Assembly: GCA_029168955.1 (NCBI GenBank)
Contig: JAPDOI010000901.1
Coordinates: 62,001 to 126,000 of the forward strand
Direction: 5' to 3'
DNA: 64,000 nucleotides
Source of the DNA: Aplectana chamaeleonis
Lineage: Eukaryota > Nematoda > Chromadorea > Rhabditida > Cosmocercidae
The notes under the pieces were generated by a model. It was not told the origin of the DNA. It saw only the letters and a program-made list of their open reading frames with translations, and did not search any database. How positions within the stretch are numbered: the stretch's first letter is position 1; each line of letters starts with the position of its first letter. Below are positions 43,780 through 53,783 of the stretch, piece by piece. The position numbers were made by a program, and so were the translations under genes.

Positions 43780-43925
43780 TCTAAAGCTCTGCTTTCCGAA
43801 TATATCCAAAAACCTAAAAATTGAGAATTCCAGTTCTCTTGCAATTCGAAAATTTTGATTTCCGAATGTATCGAAAATTGAAAATTTGACATTTGGATTT
43901 CCGAATATATTCGAATATTTGGATT
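43780..43925. repeat. Degenerate TTTCCGAATATAT repeat
   Basis: TTTCCGAAT(A/G)TAT occurs three times, spaced 50-70 bp, with AAAATTGA-rich spacers. Confidence 0.6.
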
Positions 43926-46079
43926 ATGGAGCATATTTGAAACCTGACCATTTCGCTCAGATGTAGTGCGGGGAACTCTGAAAAATTGACAGAGCAAGCT
44001 AGTGCGGGGGTGTTCCAATTAAGCGTGTGTAGAATGTACGTATGAAGTGTTGTGTTCAGAAGAAAACAGCAAGTACTACTTATAAATTTCGAACGCGATG
44101 GCGTCATTTTGGCAATAGCTTATCTTCCGTCTAGTAACCCGACCGCTACTCCACTGTACGTGACGTCTTATAAACTCGCCTTTGCTGTAAAGTGACGTTA
44201 TAGATCTGGGATTTCCTCGTTCCACATAGTTTATAATGAAATTTCCTGTACGTCGTTGTATTAAACTATTGAGAACGATAGATGAACCTTTTATTCCGAA
44301 ACGTTCACTGGCTACGCTGTATTGTAATCAGTGAATGTTTCAAAAGAAGAGCTCAATTTACAGCCTTCCATAGTTCAATAGGGGTTTGCTCCGAGATGCA
44401 ATTACAAGTACTAAAGAATAGCAGGGTAAAACTGCACCAAACCATCAAGTTATTCTCTACTGCGCGTTTTAAAATATTTGTAACTCCATAAAAACGTTAT
44501 ACAAAGACAGCATTCATGCTGATCAAAATCATTGGGATAACAGCATACGTTAGCCCACTCAGCACCTAAAATGGCGTCAACGAACATTGAAGCGTTGAAA
44601 ACTCCATAGGTTGACAGCATTCAGCAAATCTGTCTCTCAAGGCTGTACTTTTCCATCCCTTCGAGTAACAGATTGATAAGAGAAACTTTGGAGAATTTGT
44701 GATAATATCGAAGAATTTTTCCGTTTCAGAAGTCAGACGGAGCAGAGCGGCATTATAGAAAGTGTTCGGAAATCGATCCGGTTGTAGACATATTTAGCTG
44801 TTTCTCTTGAATACATAAATTTGGTAGCGTAATCGCTCTAAATTATGAATTCTCGTGCACCCCCGTTTTTCATACTGACACTCGTAGTGTTGGGAAAATG
44901 AAAGCTTTTGAGACATTAATGCTCAAATTCTATCATCCTGGATTGTTTTCAGAGCTTCAAGCTTCCTTGACGACAGGGTAGTCGGGCCTATTTTTGCTGT
45001 TACCTCGAAGATATTTGTGAGCGGGTACGCCGTCTTTATGACGGCATCGAATCCATAGTTTGAAGAGGTCCCACAACCCATAGCTGCTTTGAATTATAGT
45101 GTCTGTGAGGCTATGGGGGGTGGATGAAATGCCTTTTTTTTACCATGATACAATGCTGCTATGCATACCTTCGGAGCCGTGATTCGAGCTGCCCATGGTG
45201 GGTGTTCAAGGTAAGTGGGAAACTCAGGTCAACTCATTTTGTTTCACCTGTCCTCAAGCAATCTCTTTTTTCTTTCTTCATGCATGCATAACGTACAGTA
45301 CCAAGAGTAATCTCATCTGAAAAACGTCCTTTGATTATGATTTCCATCTGTCCTGACGTCACAATGCTGAATACTAGCTCTTTGCATAGCGTTATACAAA
45401 TACAATACTCCTCTCCAGGCATAAAGGTGCGTATGAGGTTCTGGGAAGGAGCATTTCTGCAGGGATGTGTCAGCTGATGCAAGCACCTAGATGAGTGGAA
45501 CATGATGCTCACACACTGACTCTCGAGCGATTCTTCGCATATTACTCTAGAAATTTCTCTGCTGTTCAATCCCGATTGAGATGATTCCTTAGGGTTCTCT
45601 TCGCAGCTGTAGCACCACTCCCAGAATTATAATTACGTCGTGGTTGGTCTTAAGCCAGACGTGGTATTTGTCGGTCGTTGGCTTCTTATTGGATTAGGAC
45701 AGTGCCCTGCGAAGTGGGTGTACTGCCGATGACAGAGCAAGTTCTCCGACAATTCAGCAAATGCGATTTAGATGGCGAGCGAGTACCAGTCCGGATTGTA
45801 GTCCTCTTGTTGCCGGACTGCCGCCAACGTGTCGACAAGCCGCTTGTCAGTTGTCATTCCCATTTGTGGTCATCTCACGACCATTCTGCTGCCAGCAGAT
45901 TGATGTAGATTTATGGTCATGCTTAAACTAGAAAACCCTTTTCCAATCACCACTCGCGGTTGGGAAGAAGATATTCTCTGCCAACAGTCTGCTGCACAAA
46001 ATCTGTATTTATAGCATCAGCTTTAGAAGGTATAATGCTCTGCGAAGCGAGGGTGACCGTTGTTGTAGGTGAGCACTCA
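43926..46079. other. No supported gene in 2.1 kb
   Basis: The longest frame (minus strand, 45234-45569, 111 codons) has no recognisable domain. No repeat ends were seen; this may be intergenic or hold short exons that cannot be recognised by eye. Confidence 0.4.
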
Positions 46080-46665
46080 CAGGCCATCAAATCGCCAAAT
46101 TCTCACCGTCGGCTGCGGACCACACGCTGCGCGGCCGCACGCGCTCCCTCGATTAGCTGTTTAGGTCGACTTTAAATTTTTTTTGTTTTTCGTTCCTTTA
46201 AAAATTCTTGCGTTTATGTTTTGATGCTTTTATGCCGTTTCAGGTTTGGAAAACTGATTACCTATTTCAGGATCGGCCAGCTACGCTCGCGGAGTTCGCC
46301 AATCGTCCAGAAAATTGGCCAAAAGAATAGTTTTCTTTATTTCGTTTTTTGACTCGAACCAAACATAGGTTTATCAGATAATAAAAAACCTTCTGCTCAA
46401 TTTCCATACGTTTTTCGAGTTCAGGGAGCATAGCTAGCTTATCCTGAAACAGGTAATCAGTTTTCTTAACTTAGCAGGGTACGAAAGCGTTAAAACGTAA
46501 ACACAATACTTGTGGAGAAATTGAAAAAAAATTAAAGATTGAAAAGAGGTCACCTCAACAGCTGATCGCGGCTGCAGAGGTCAAACCCGTCCCGATCGGG
46601 AGGCGTGCTGCCGCGCAGCGTGTGGTCCACAGCCGACGGTGCGATTCTGACCGTTTTATAGCCTG
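46080..46665. mobile_element. 586-bp foldback element with long arms
   Basis: CAGGCCATCAAATC, CACCGTCGGCTGCGGACCAC and ACGCTGCGCGGC on the left are matched inversely by GCCGCGCAGCGTGTGGTCC and CAGCCGACGGTGCGATTCTG on the right. Deeper pairing covers GGAAAACTGATTACCT and AGGTAATCAGTTTTC. The arms are about 200 bp. No coding sequence. Confidence 0.85.
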
Positions 46666-47601
46666 TAGGTTGAAGAACAGCAGCCAGGATCAGAAGTTTG
46701 GTTAAGCACACTAAGTCGAATATGATTTCAGCATTCTTGAAAAGAGATATAACCACTCTGAGAGAATATAACCGGCGTCACCTATGACCTCTTTCAGAGT
46801 TCGATCGCGGCGCGTTTCGGCGGGATGAGAAATATGAGCATCGATCACGTCGAGGTGTTTTCAGAGCACGCCATCAGCGATGGAAGTGTAAAATAGGCCT
46901 ATACCCGGATTTTCTTTCGTTTCCGGTTCCAAAAATCCGGAAACGGAACCGAGAAGCCCAAGAAGCACCGGAAAGACGGAAACGACTCTGAGAAAATTTG
47001 CATTGACAGTGGCGGGACGGCACCGCAAGCCGGGACTGTGCCGGGCCGATGTAGCAGCGGCACAGCGATCCGGGCCCGTGCCGCGACACTGTAGCAACAG
47101 CCGGTGTAAAATGTGCCTCATCTCACTCGAGTCCTCATTTGGCATTCTGATGCCGGCCCTGGAAGGTGACTTCGAGTCATTCTACGGAGGCCAGCATATT
47201 TTTGACCACTGGGGGATAGGGGATCCCACGGCTGAAGGTGGGGCGGTTTTCGCCGCGGTTCGCAGTTAGGGTGGTTCCTCATCGCAGACCTCGGCGAAGG
47301 TTAAGCCCTTGTCTGGACTTAGGCGGGACCTTCCCGGGGGGGGGGGCAGCCAGATTCAGGCACCGTCGCGGCCCGAATCAGGCACCGTCGAGATAGGGTT
47401 GAGGTAATACCAGACTGGGTTTGGGAGCCGCGCGTCCTGGTTTAGACACCGACGCGGGGTTGATGCAATGGCATAGCTGGTGGAGGGACTCTGGATAGAC
47501 ACTACCCTGCGGGCACCGATTAGGAGCCCTCAAGGCAGGGTTGGTTTGCCGCCGAGGCAAATTTTCTTAGAGGAAATCGGGAACTTTTTGCACCCCTGCT
47601 A
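46666..47601. other. GC-rich repetitive stretch, no supported gene
   Basis: CCGGAAACGG-type repeats (46915-46985), CCGGGACTGTGCCGGG with GGCACAGC-type inverses (47000-47105), an 11-G run at 47336-47346, and GGCACCGTCG repeated around 47378. Frames up to 94 codons are unrecognised. Confidence 0.5.
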
Positions 47602-47799
47602 TACTGTAGTCCTCTGGGCCAAATTCCGGTCCGCATATACAGACTACGGCTATTGCATCATGTGGCACGTGTTAATCGTGCTTGGTACACTTGGTACCAG
47701 CACGATTCACCCTTCTCCCAGACCATTATCACGTATCGCATGATGCAACAGCCGTAGCCTGCAATTGCGGACTGGAATTCGGTTCGGAGAACGATAGTA
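47602..47799. mobile_element. Foldback element, family I (copy 1)
   Basis: TACTGTAGTCCTCTGGGCC and AATTCCGGTCCGCA at the left; ACTGGAATTCGG and ACGATAGTA at the right; CTACGGCTATTGCATCATG pairs with CATGATGCAACAGCCGTAG. The terminal block GGGCCAAATTCCGGTCCGCA is shared with family J. Confidence 0.8.
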
Positions 47800-47841
47800 C
47801 ATTATCCTCACTCTACCGTCCTGCCCGCGCGTTCGAGAAAA

Positions 47842-48003
47842 CCTAAACAGGCAGCAGCGATTGTTTATCCATACGTGTCCCATCACACTGTTTTGCCAAA
47901 GTCCTACGAGTTTCAGCATGTTTCAATGTGTCAACTTCTTGAGTATTTAAAGCGATAAACGTTATGGATTAACGTTTATCGTTTTAAATACTGCCTGTTT
48001 AGG
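47842..48003. mobile_element. Foldback element, family R (copy 2)
   Basis: The left arm is nearly identical to copy 1 (CCTAAACAGGCAGCAGCGA). The right arm is partly replaced: CGATAAACGTTATGGATTAA and CGTTTATCG form an internal second hairpin before CTGCCTGTTTAGG. Confidence 0.8.
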
Positions 48004-49443
48004 AGGACTCCGAGCGTCCAAGGCGCCAATTGAACGGGAAGCTTATACTGGCTTGAAGGTAGTGTTCAACATAGATTTCACTTTCGGTATATCCATGGTT
48101 TGGGTCTGGTGTACTTTATAGCAAGGCATGCTTACAAAGTAGATGAAAACGTTTTTATACTGGAATAGGCCCTCTCTTGCTTACGCTGGCATTTAAACGT
48201 GGAGGGATTACCGCCTTGAAGAATTAAATATATCAATCCAATCAAGAGAATCAGCTCACTTATCAGTACTTCCTTGACTTGATTATTTCCTCTTGTCACA
48301 ATCTTGAGTGTTCTTTTGTTAACGTCGAGGGGTGGAAAGGGAACATGAGGCGTTCCGGTGTCTCCGGAACTCCTGTTTGCAGCCGTTATTTTGTCATTCT
48401 TGGCTCTTTTTTCAATCGATATCGACACTGAGAGCACAGGATCCTTCTCGCCTATCATTTTATTGTGGAAAGTCACCGAAGTGAAGCTCCTTGAGTGCTT
48501 GACTTGAGTGAACGGCTCCAAGATAATGAGAAAACAAGCTTCAGATGTCTCCTAGCTATCTCTTCCGGTCAGAGGAACGTTTCTGAGGAGGAGCATATTG
48601 TCAAAACAGAGGACTAATCCTACTCCTCTCCGGAGAAGTGTTTTTTGGTCTGCTACACACTGAAGGAATGTATGATCCTTTCAGGTTATTTCCGTAGTCC
48701 CCTTCTAATTTCCTTAGTTCGTTACAGTATCACCGTCTGGGAAAACCTGATTATCTGCACTTCTGTCAAACTTTGGCTTTTAAATGTTAAGATACCTACA
48801 TATATAGCTGCACGCTGCAAAAAGACGAGAATACTGCAGCAGTTCTCCAGCAGAGTCCTCACCAAATACGAGAGAAGAACTACTTAAAGACCCGAGGACG
48901 TCCTACAATGCTTTCTAGTCTTCCTTGATACGTCGTCCTTTCGTGATGACCACCCTTGATCGAATTCCAGTGATTCCTCAGCATCCTTGTGCATAGATCA
49001 AAATTAGCATCTTACGGCTAGGAGGAAAAAATGAACGGAAGAGGAAACACTCAATGTGCTTCATTAGACGAGTGTAACGAAGGGCAGGTGAAGAAAAAAT
49101 AACTTCCACGAGCTGTGGGACACCCCTCATTCTCCATCCTTGAATTGTCAGTGTAGGGGACGCGGCCGAGCAAATTTTCTGGTGTCATAACACGATGGGC
49201 CCAAGTAAAGCAATATTTCCAGAGTTTATCTAGATAAGTATTACGCGAACGGCGACACTGAATAAATTTATGAAATCAAGTAGGAAGTGATTACGGAAAC
49301 AATTATATAGCAGCCGGACATCCACTTAGTCCGTAGCCGACCACACAGCATTCTCCCAGAAAGGAGTGTGACTGACACAATCCTTATGCTTTGCAAAATG
49401 AGAGCAGTCTTTTCCATCCATAACTTTTTGTCCATGTATTTCA
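48004..49443. other. No supported gene; weak subfamily B similarity
   Basis: GTAGTGTTCAACATAGAT at 48058 and CTTGAGTGTTCTTTTGTTAA with CGTCGAGGGGTGGAAAG around 48300-48340 resemble a subfamily B TTAA element, without a clear right end. The 129-codon minus-strand frame across it is therefore doubtful. Confidence 0.4.
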
Positions 49444-49552
49444 AGTAGGAAGCCACAACGCTGCTTCTGGAAAAATTGCTCACTGGAAAACGGAGAGAGG
49501 ATGGCTATTGATCGGATAATTTTGGGCCCGATTGCTGGGCGCGGCTTCCTAC
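49444..49552. mobile_element. Short MITE, family N (copy 4)
   Basis: AGTAGGAAGCCACAACGCTG and GGGCGCGGCTTCCTACT are inverted ends of about 14 bp; the interior GAGAGGATGGCTATTGATCG matches copy 1. Confidence 0.7.
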
Positions 49553-49564
49553 TCGATAGACACT

Positions 49565-49847
49565 TACTGTGCTTATCTGAGTGAAATTCCGGTCCGCAGT
49601 TGCGTCTCGACACGCTTTGCGGCCGCGCGCTTCCGAATCGGGAGAGTTTCCAGCGCCGCAGCGACAGATCTGTTGACTCTAGTTAGGTTTTAGAAACTGG
49701 AAACTAAACAAAATGGAAGAAAATTGTATAAAAAAGCCATATCAAGTCGGCTTTGGAGCTGGAAACTCGATTGACTCGAGCGTGTGCGGCCGCAAAGCGT
49801 GTCGAGACGCAATTGCGGACCGGAATTTGACCCAGATAAGCACAGTA
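49565..49847. mobile_element. Foldback element, family J (copy 2)
   Basis: TACTGTGCTTATCTGAGTG and the inverse GATAAGCACAGTA; arms contain AATTCCGGTCCGCAGTTGCG and GACACGCTTTGCGGCCGC. Length is 283 bp as in copy 1. As there, N-family sequence lies next to it. Confidence 0.8.
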
Positions 49848-49855
49848 CCTTAGTA

Positions 49856-50017
49856 CAATTCAAAGAGGAAACCACCAAGCTGCTTGATGAGAAGAAACAA
49901 TTCAAGGAGGAAACCACCACGCTGTTTTGTGGAAAAAAACAATTAAAGGAGGAAACCACCACGCTGCTTGGTGGCAAGAACAATTCAAGGAGGAAACCAC
50001 CACGCTGCTTGGTGGGG
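49856..50017. repeat. 41-42 bp tandem repeat, four copies
   Basis: Units start CAATTCAAGGAGGAAACCAC at 49856, 49898, 49940 and 49981. The GGAAACCACCACGCTGCTTG part resembles the N-family left end. Both strands are open across it, giving the 97- and 110-codon frames, which are by-products of the period. Confidence 0.9.
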
Positions 50018-50324
50018 CTCACGGGACAACGAAGAGAAGATAGCTATCGATCGAAGGATTTCGCGCTCAAATGCTGAGTGTTGCTACATACCTACTCAGC
50101 CAGTCGCCGCATTCAATGCGTGTCGAATATGCATTCAACTCGAAGACAAAGTGGTTTCGAGCACACTCAGGGAACGTGCTGCTAGGGGGCACGTGCTCCT
50201 ATTGTGTTTCAAATTACAGAACGTGCCCCAACAAATAAGCGGTCCAATGCGTGCATGATACACATTCAACACAATGACAAAACGATTATCCAAAAGTATG
50301 CCATGCACTCCTGGGACGGAACTG
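50018..50324. other. N-like tail, then no supported gene
   Basis: GAAGAGAAGATAGCTATCGA and GATTTCGCGCTCAAATGCTG continue N-family interior sequence to about 50080. Confidence 0.5.
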
Positions 50325-50415
50325 AGAGATCGGCAGCTTCGCCGGTTTAATTACCCAAGTTTGCAGTACTTTACCCGCCCGGCCGCTGGAAGCCTCGTCC
50401 AATCGCTGGCGGCTA
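50325..50415. repeat. Dispersed GC-rich repeat, family L (copy 4, inverted)
   Basis: AATTACCCAAGTTTGCAGTA and CTTTACCCGCCCGGCCGCTG match the 12625 copy. Confidence 0.6.
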
Positions 50416-52054
50416 CAGATGGCGCACGGCGACCTGGCCGCGTCGCACGTCGGTGTGCCAGCCTCGTCGCGTCTGTGTGCTGCTACGATAGCGCTGGACT
50501 ACCTTGCAGCACGTACTCCTGCGATTGAATTTCGCGGCATATTCTCCTGCTATGAAATTTTGCAGCACGTGCTGCTGTTTGGAGCGCGTGCCCCTCGATT
50601 GACACTGACGATTGCCGATGAACTGCGTACTTGTGACATCAACATACTCGCGGCGGTGCATTCCAGGTGGCGGCAAATGCGGCAACATGTGCGTTGAAGT
50701 GAAAAGCACTAGTTCATTGACTATACTGAAAATTCTGGGAAATCCTAGTCTAATGAATGGGCGGGCCCCGCAAAGCTAGATCGTCGTCAGCTACCAAACC
50801 CAGGGGTCAAAACACTGGGGTCTTTACTAGAGCACAACTGTAAAAATTTTCAAATATATTCGAAAATCATCTTGTTCGAATTTCAAATTTTCGAATATAA
50901 TCGAACATCAAATTTTTCGAATTTTCGAACAATTTTTTTCGAATTTTCAAGTAATTTTTTCTATTTTTCAGACAAATCTTTTCGAATTCAAAAGTAATAG
51001 CTTCGATTTTGAAAATTGGTCTTGAGCTGTCATTTGCTGGGTCAGTCGCGGAATTGTTTAGCCTTAAGACACTGCTACTGAATCGTCTCGACGCAGTGAT
51101 GATCGCGGATTCGCCGTGATACTATCGCGGCTTATATGAGAGTAGCGGTACTTTCTCGGCACCGTCGCGGCGAGTTCTCGCAGAGGGGGTCTGAATTGGG
51201 AAAAACCGCTGCGAATTTCTCATTTTTCAAGCCCCTTATGTGTTCTTTTTCCTGTAGCTCATTTACAGGTTTTTGATAAAAAAAATTATCCCTCGAGATG
51301 TATTCTATCAGTCATGAAATGTTTGACTAGATTACTGCATCAGAATATCGTTGTTTTGTCCCAACTCGCTTAACTGTCAAAACCAAATCTGTCTAAGCTC
51401 AGAAAGTACGGAAATGGACGTCAATTTGCTAAACACAACCCATTATAACCACTCGAAGCCACTATTTTGGAGTATTCATTGCAGCTCACTCGCTCCCATT
51501 ACATTGGCTGTCCGTTCAAGCCAGCCTATCTCCTCAATGGAGCACGTAATACGATGGCGAAATTTTTAAGGCGATCCAAGCTTGCGCTGTACCCAAATCA
51601 GGCCTCGGGTGAATAGGTCAAGATGGTGCTTTGATAAAGTGTGCTTTCAAAGGCCGATCAGAAAAACAAAGTTCTAATAAAATGATGACTGTGCATTTCG
51701 ATTATTCGAACTTGAAAAATTTGAATATGCTCTTCAAAGTACTCGAAGTTCGAATATTATTCAAAAGCGCGTTCTCGAGATATTCTAATTCGAGTATTAT
51801 TCTAAAACCGAATTTTTCGAATTTCGAATGATTCAAAATTCGAAAAATCATTAGAATAAATTTCGAATAATACAATTCGGTCCGAAGTATACTGGGGACG
51901 GTTTCGCGAACGCAGCATGGGCTACCTTCTTTTGTTTATTCGCTGGACTAGGGCTTACCAAGAACTGTACATGGGCCGAGTTTTGCTACACGCAAGTTAT
52001 GTACATGTAACATGGTAGGCTGCAATGTATGTTCATGTCATGTGTTCCATCTAT
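50416..52054. repeat. Unrecognised sequence with two TTCGAA-rich patches
   Basis: Patches at 50840-51020 and 51690-51890 consist of TTTTCGAATTTTCGAA variants. Between them no gene is supported; CGCGGCTTATATGAG and GTAGCGGTACTTTC near 51130 recall the GCGGTACT repeats at 13.5 kb. Confidence 0.5.
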
Positions 52055-52307
52055 ACAACTCATCTCCGCATTCGAATTACGTCCGCAAAGTGCACGCTGA
52101 TTGTGAAAGCGTGCTGCGGCGCGGTTGCGAGGATCCTCGGACAGGGATGGGGGATCACCCGGGCGGTGGAACCACCCGGGCGCCAAAGGCAAAACCCGCC
52201 CGGGTGATCCCACATCGCTGTCTGAGAATCTACGCAACTGCGCCGCAGCACGCCTTCGCAATCAGCGTGCTCTTTGCGGACTGAACGCGATTGCGGAGAT
52301 GAATTGT
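52055..52307. mobile_element. Near-perfect palindromic MITE, family K (copy 2)
   Basis: CAACTCATCTCCGCATTCG, GTCCGCAAAGTGCACGCTGA and GGGATCACCCGGGCGG pair with inverse copies on the right; TA stands outside both ends. 253 bp. Confidence 0.85.
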
Positions 52308-52991
52308 ACGCAGCTGAGTCTTCTTTGCTAGTTTTCTGCTCTGTCTTCGCTAATTGCGTGTTTTTCTATCGTGAGCTCCGCCTGCGAAGAAGAGTGCAGG
52401 ATACAACACTGTGTTGCTGCCTTAGCTGAAATTTGAGTGAATTTCAAAGTACGCCTTCTTGCAGAGCATGAGGTCAGGAGGCAATTCGAATGCTACACTA
52501 CATATGAGCGACGAGATGTGGCATTCACAAACACTCTTCCTACTCCACTCATGGTCGATGTGAGATTGGAGTGATTTCGAGCTGTTTTTTTAGCACTTTA
52601 TCTACTTTCTGTGGAATCAGGCATTTTGTTAAAAACATTACTGCTTCATTTGGAAACGTGCTCAAATGTTATTAACTTCAAATTTTGTTAGCTGCTTGGT
52701 TAGTAGTGCAGTGGGAAGCGGCACGATTTCAGATATAAGAGCTGTTTGCATGTTATCACTAGTGGGCGGCTCCACGAATAGCACGAATTGTAGTATCATT
52801 GTATTGAAGTGGGTGGAGGCAATAGCCTTAGTCATGAAGAACTTTTGTTCTTCATACCTAGATTTACTTCGCCTGAGAACACATCTAGGGTGGGATGATT
52901 TCAACAACTAATTTTGATTGCAATGTTCCCAGAACGTTATATATGTTATTGCTTGTTCGCATGCTCTTTCTAATCGCCTTATCACGTCGAG
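52308..52991. other. No supported gene
   Basis: Overlapping 81-codon frames on both strands near 52665-52910 are unrecognised. Confidence 0.4.
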
Positions 52992-53267
52992 TCTTTCACA
53001 GTCTGCCGGATAAAGCCGTCCGGCATGTTATAAGATAAGACTGCGGCGTCAGTGCACCCCGCACTGCGGTGTCGGCCGACCGGCGTCTCAGTGCGGTGAA
53101 ATCATTGACACGACATCGGATCAAGTTATGACGGGTTAGAACGGGTTATTTTCGCCTTACATTTTGTTTTGAAGAGTCGGAACGGACGGTTGTTCACCGC
53201 AGCTTCCCTCGCACTGCGGCTCACTTTTAACGTGCCGGACGGCGTCGTCCGGCAGACTGTGAAAGGC
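52992..53267. mobile_element. Foldback element
   Basis: CTTTCACAGTCTGCCGGATA and GCCGTCCGGCATGTTA on the left pair with AACGTGCCGGACGGC and CCGGCAGACTGTGAAAG on the right; CACTGCGG blocks continue the pairing. Confidence 0.8.
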
Positions 53268-53783
53268 GCTTTATGCTTCGTGAATCTGTTGTCTTATCAC
53301 CGGGTTCCCTGCTTCGGAAGTCTTATCATAGTGCTCATCTCCAGGAAAGTCATTTATATAGCAGGTTCTCGCCAACCCCATCGGCAATCGCTCCAGCTGC
53401 GAAACGGCTGGAGAGGTTTGGTTTTGCCTAGGCCTTGTGATCACTTAGAATTTTATAAAATAGTTTATAGAATCTTTGAAACAAAATTTCTGAAGATTTC
53501 CTTCTGGATATAAGTGAAGGGGTCCAGAAGACACCTGCTGTCAAAATTTAAGCCAAATCGGTTCACAAATAACAAAGTTGTGAGCCCGAAAGCTTAAGAT
53601 ATTTTCATGGTGTGCGCCGTAGGCCGTGAGCCGTGGGCCGTCAGGCCGTAGGCCGTCACGCTTTTCAGTCCTCACTGCTAATAGCCACTGCCAATGGGTG
53701 GCAGGAAATCAACTTGGCAGACTGGTAAGTTGGTAGGGGGTACGTAGGCTGGTGAGTAATCGATTTCTAGGTGAGTAGGGATT
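53268..53783. other. No supported gene; GCCGTAGGCCGTGAG short repeat
   Basis: At 53615-53660 GGCCGTAGGCCGTGAGCCGT-like 7-10 bp iterations occur just upstream of the large 42-bp array. Confidence 0.6.

Noticed and set aside
48132..48521. 129-codon minus-strand ORF
   Set aside because: Partly overlaps subfamily B-like sequence; the one hydrophobic stretch is not enough to claim a membrane protein.
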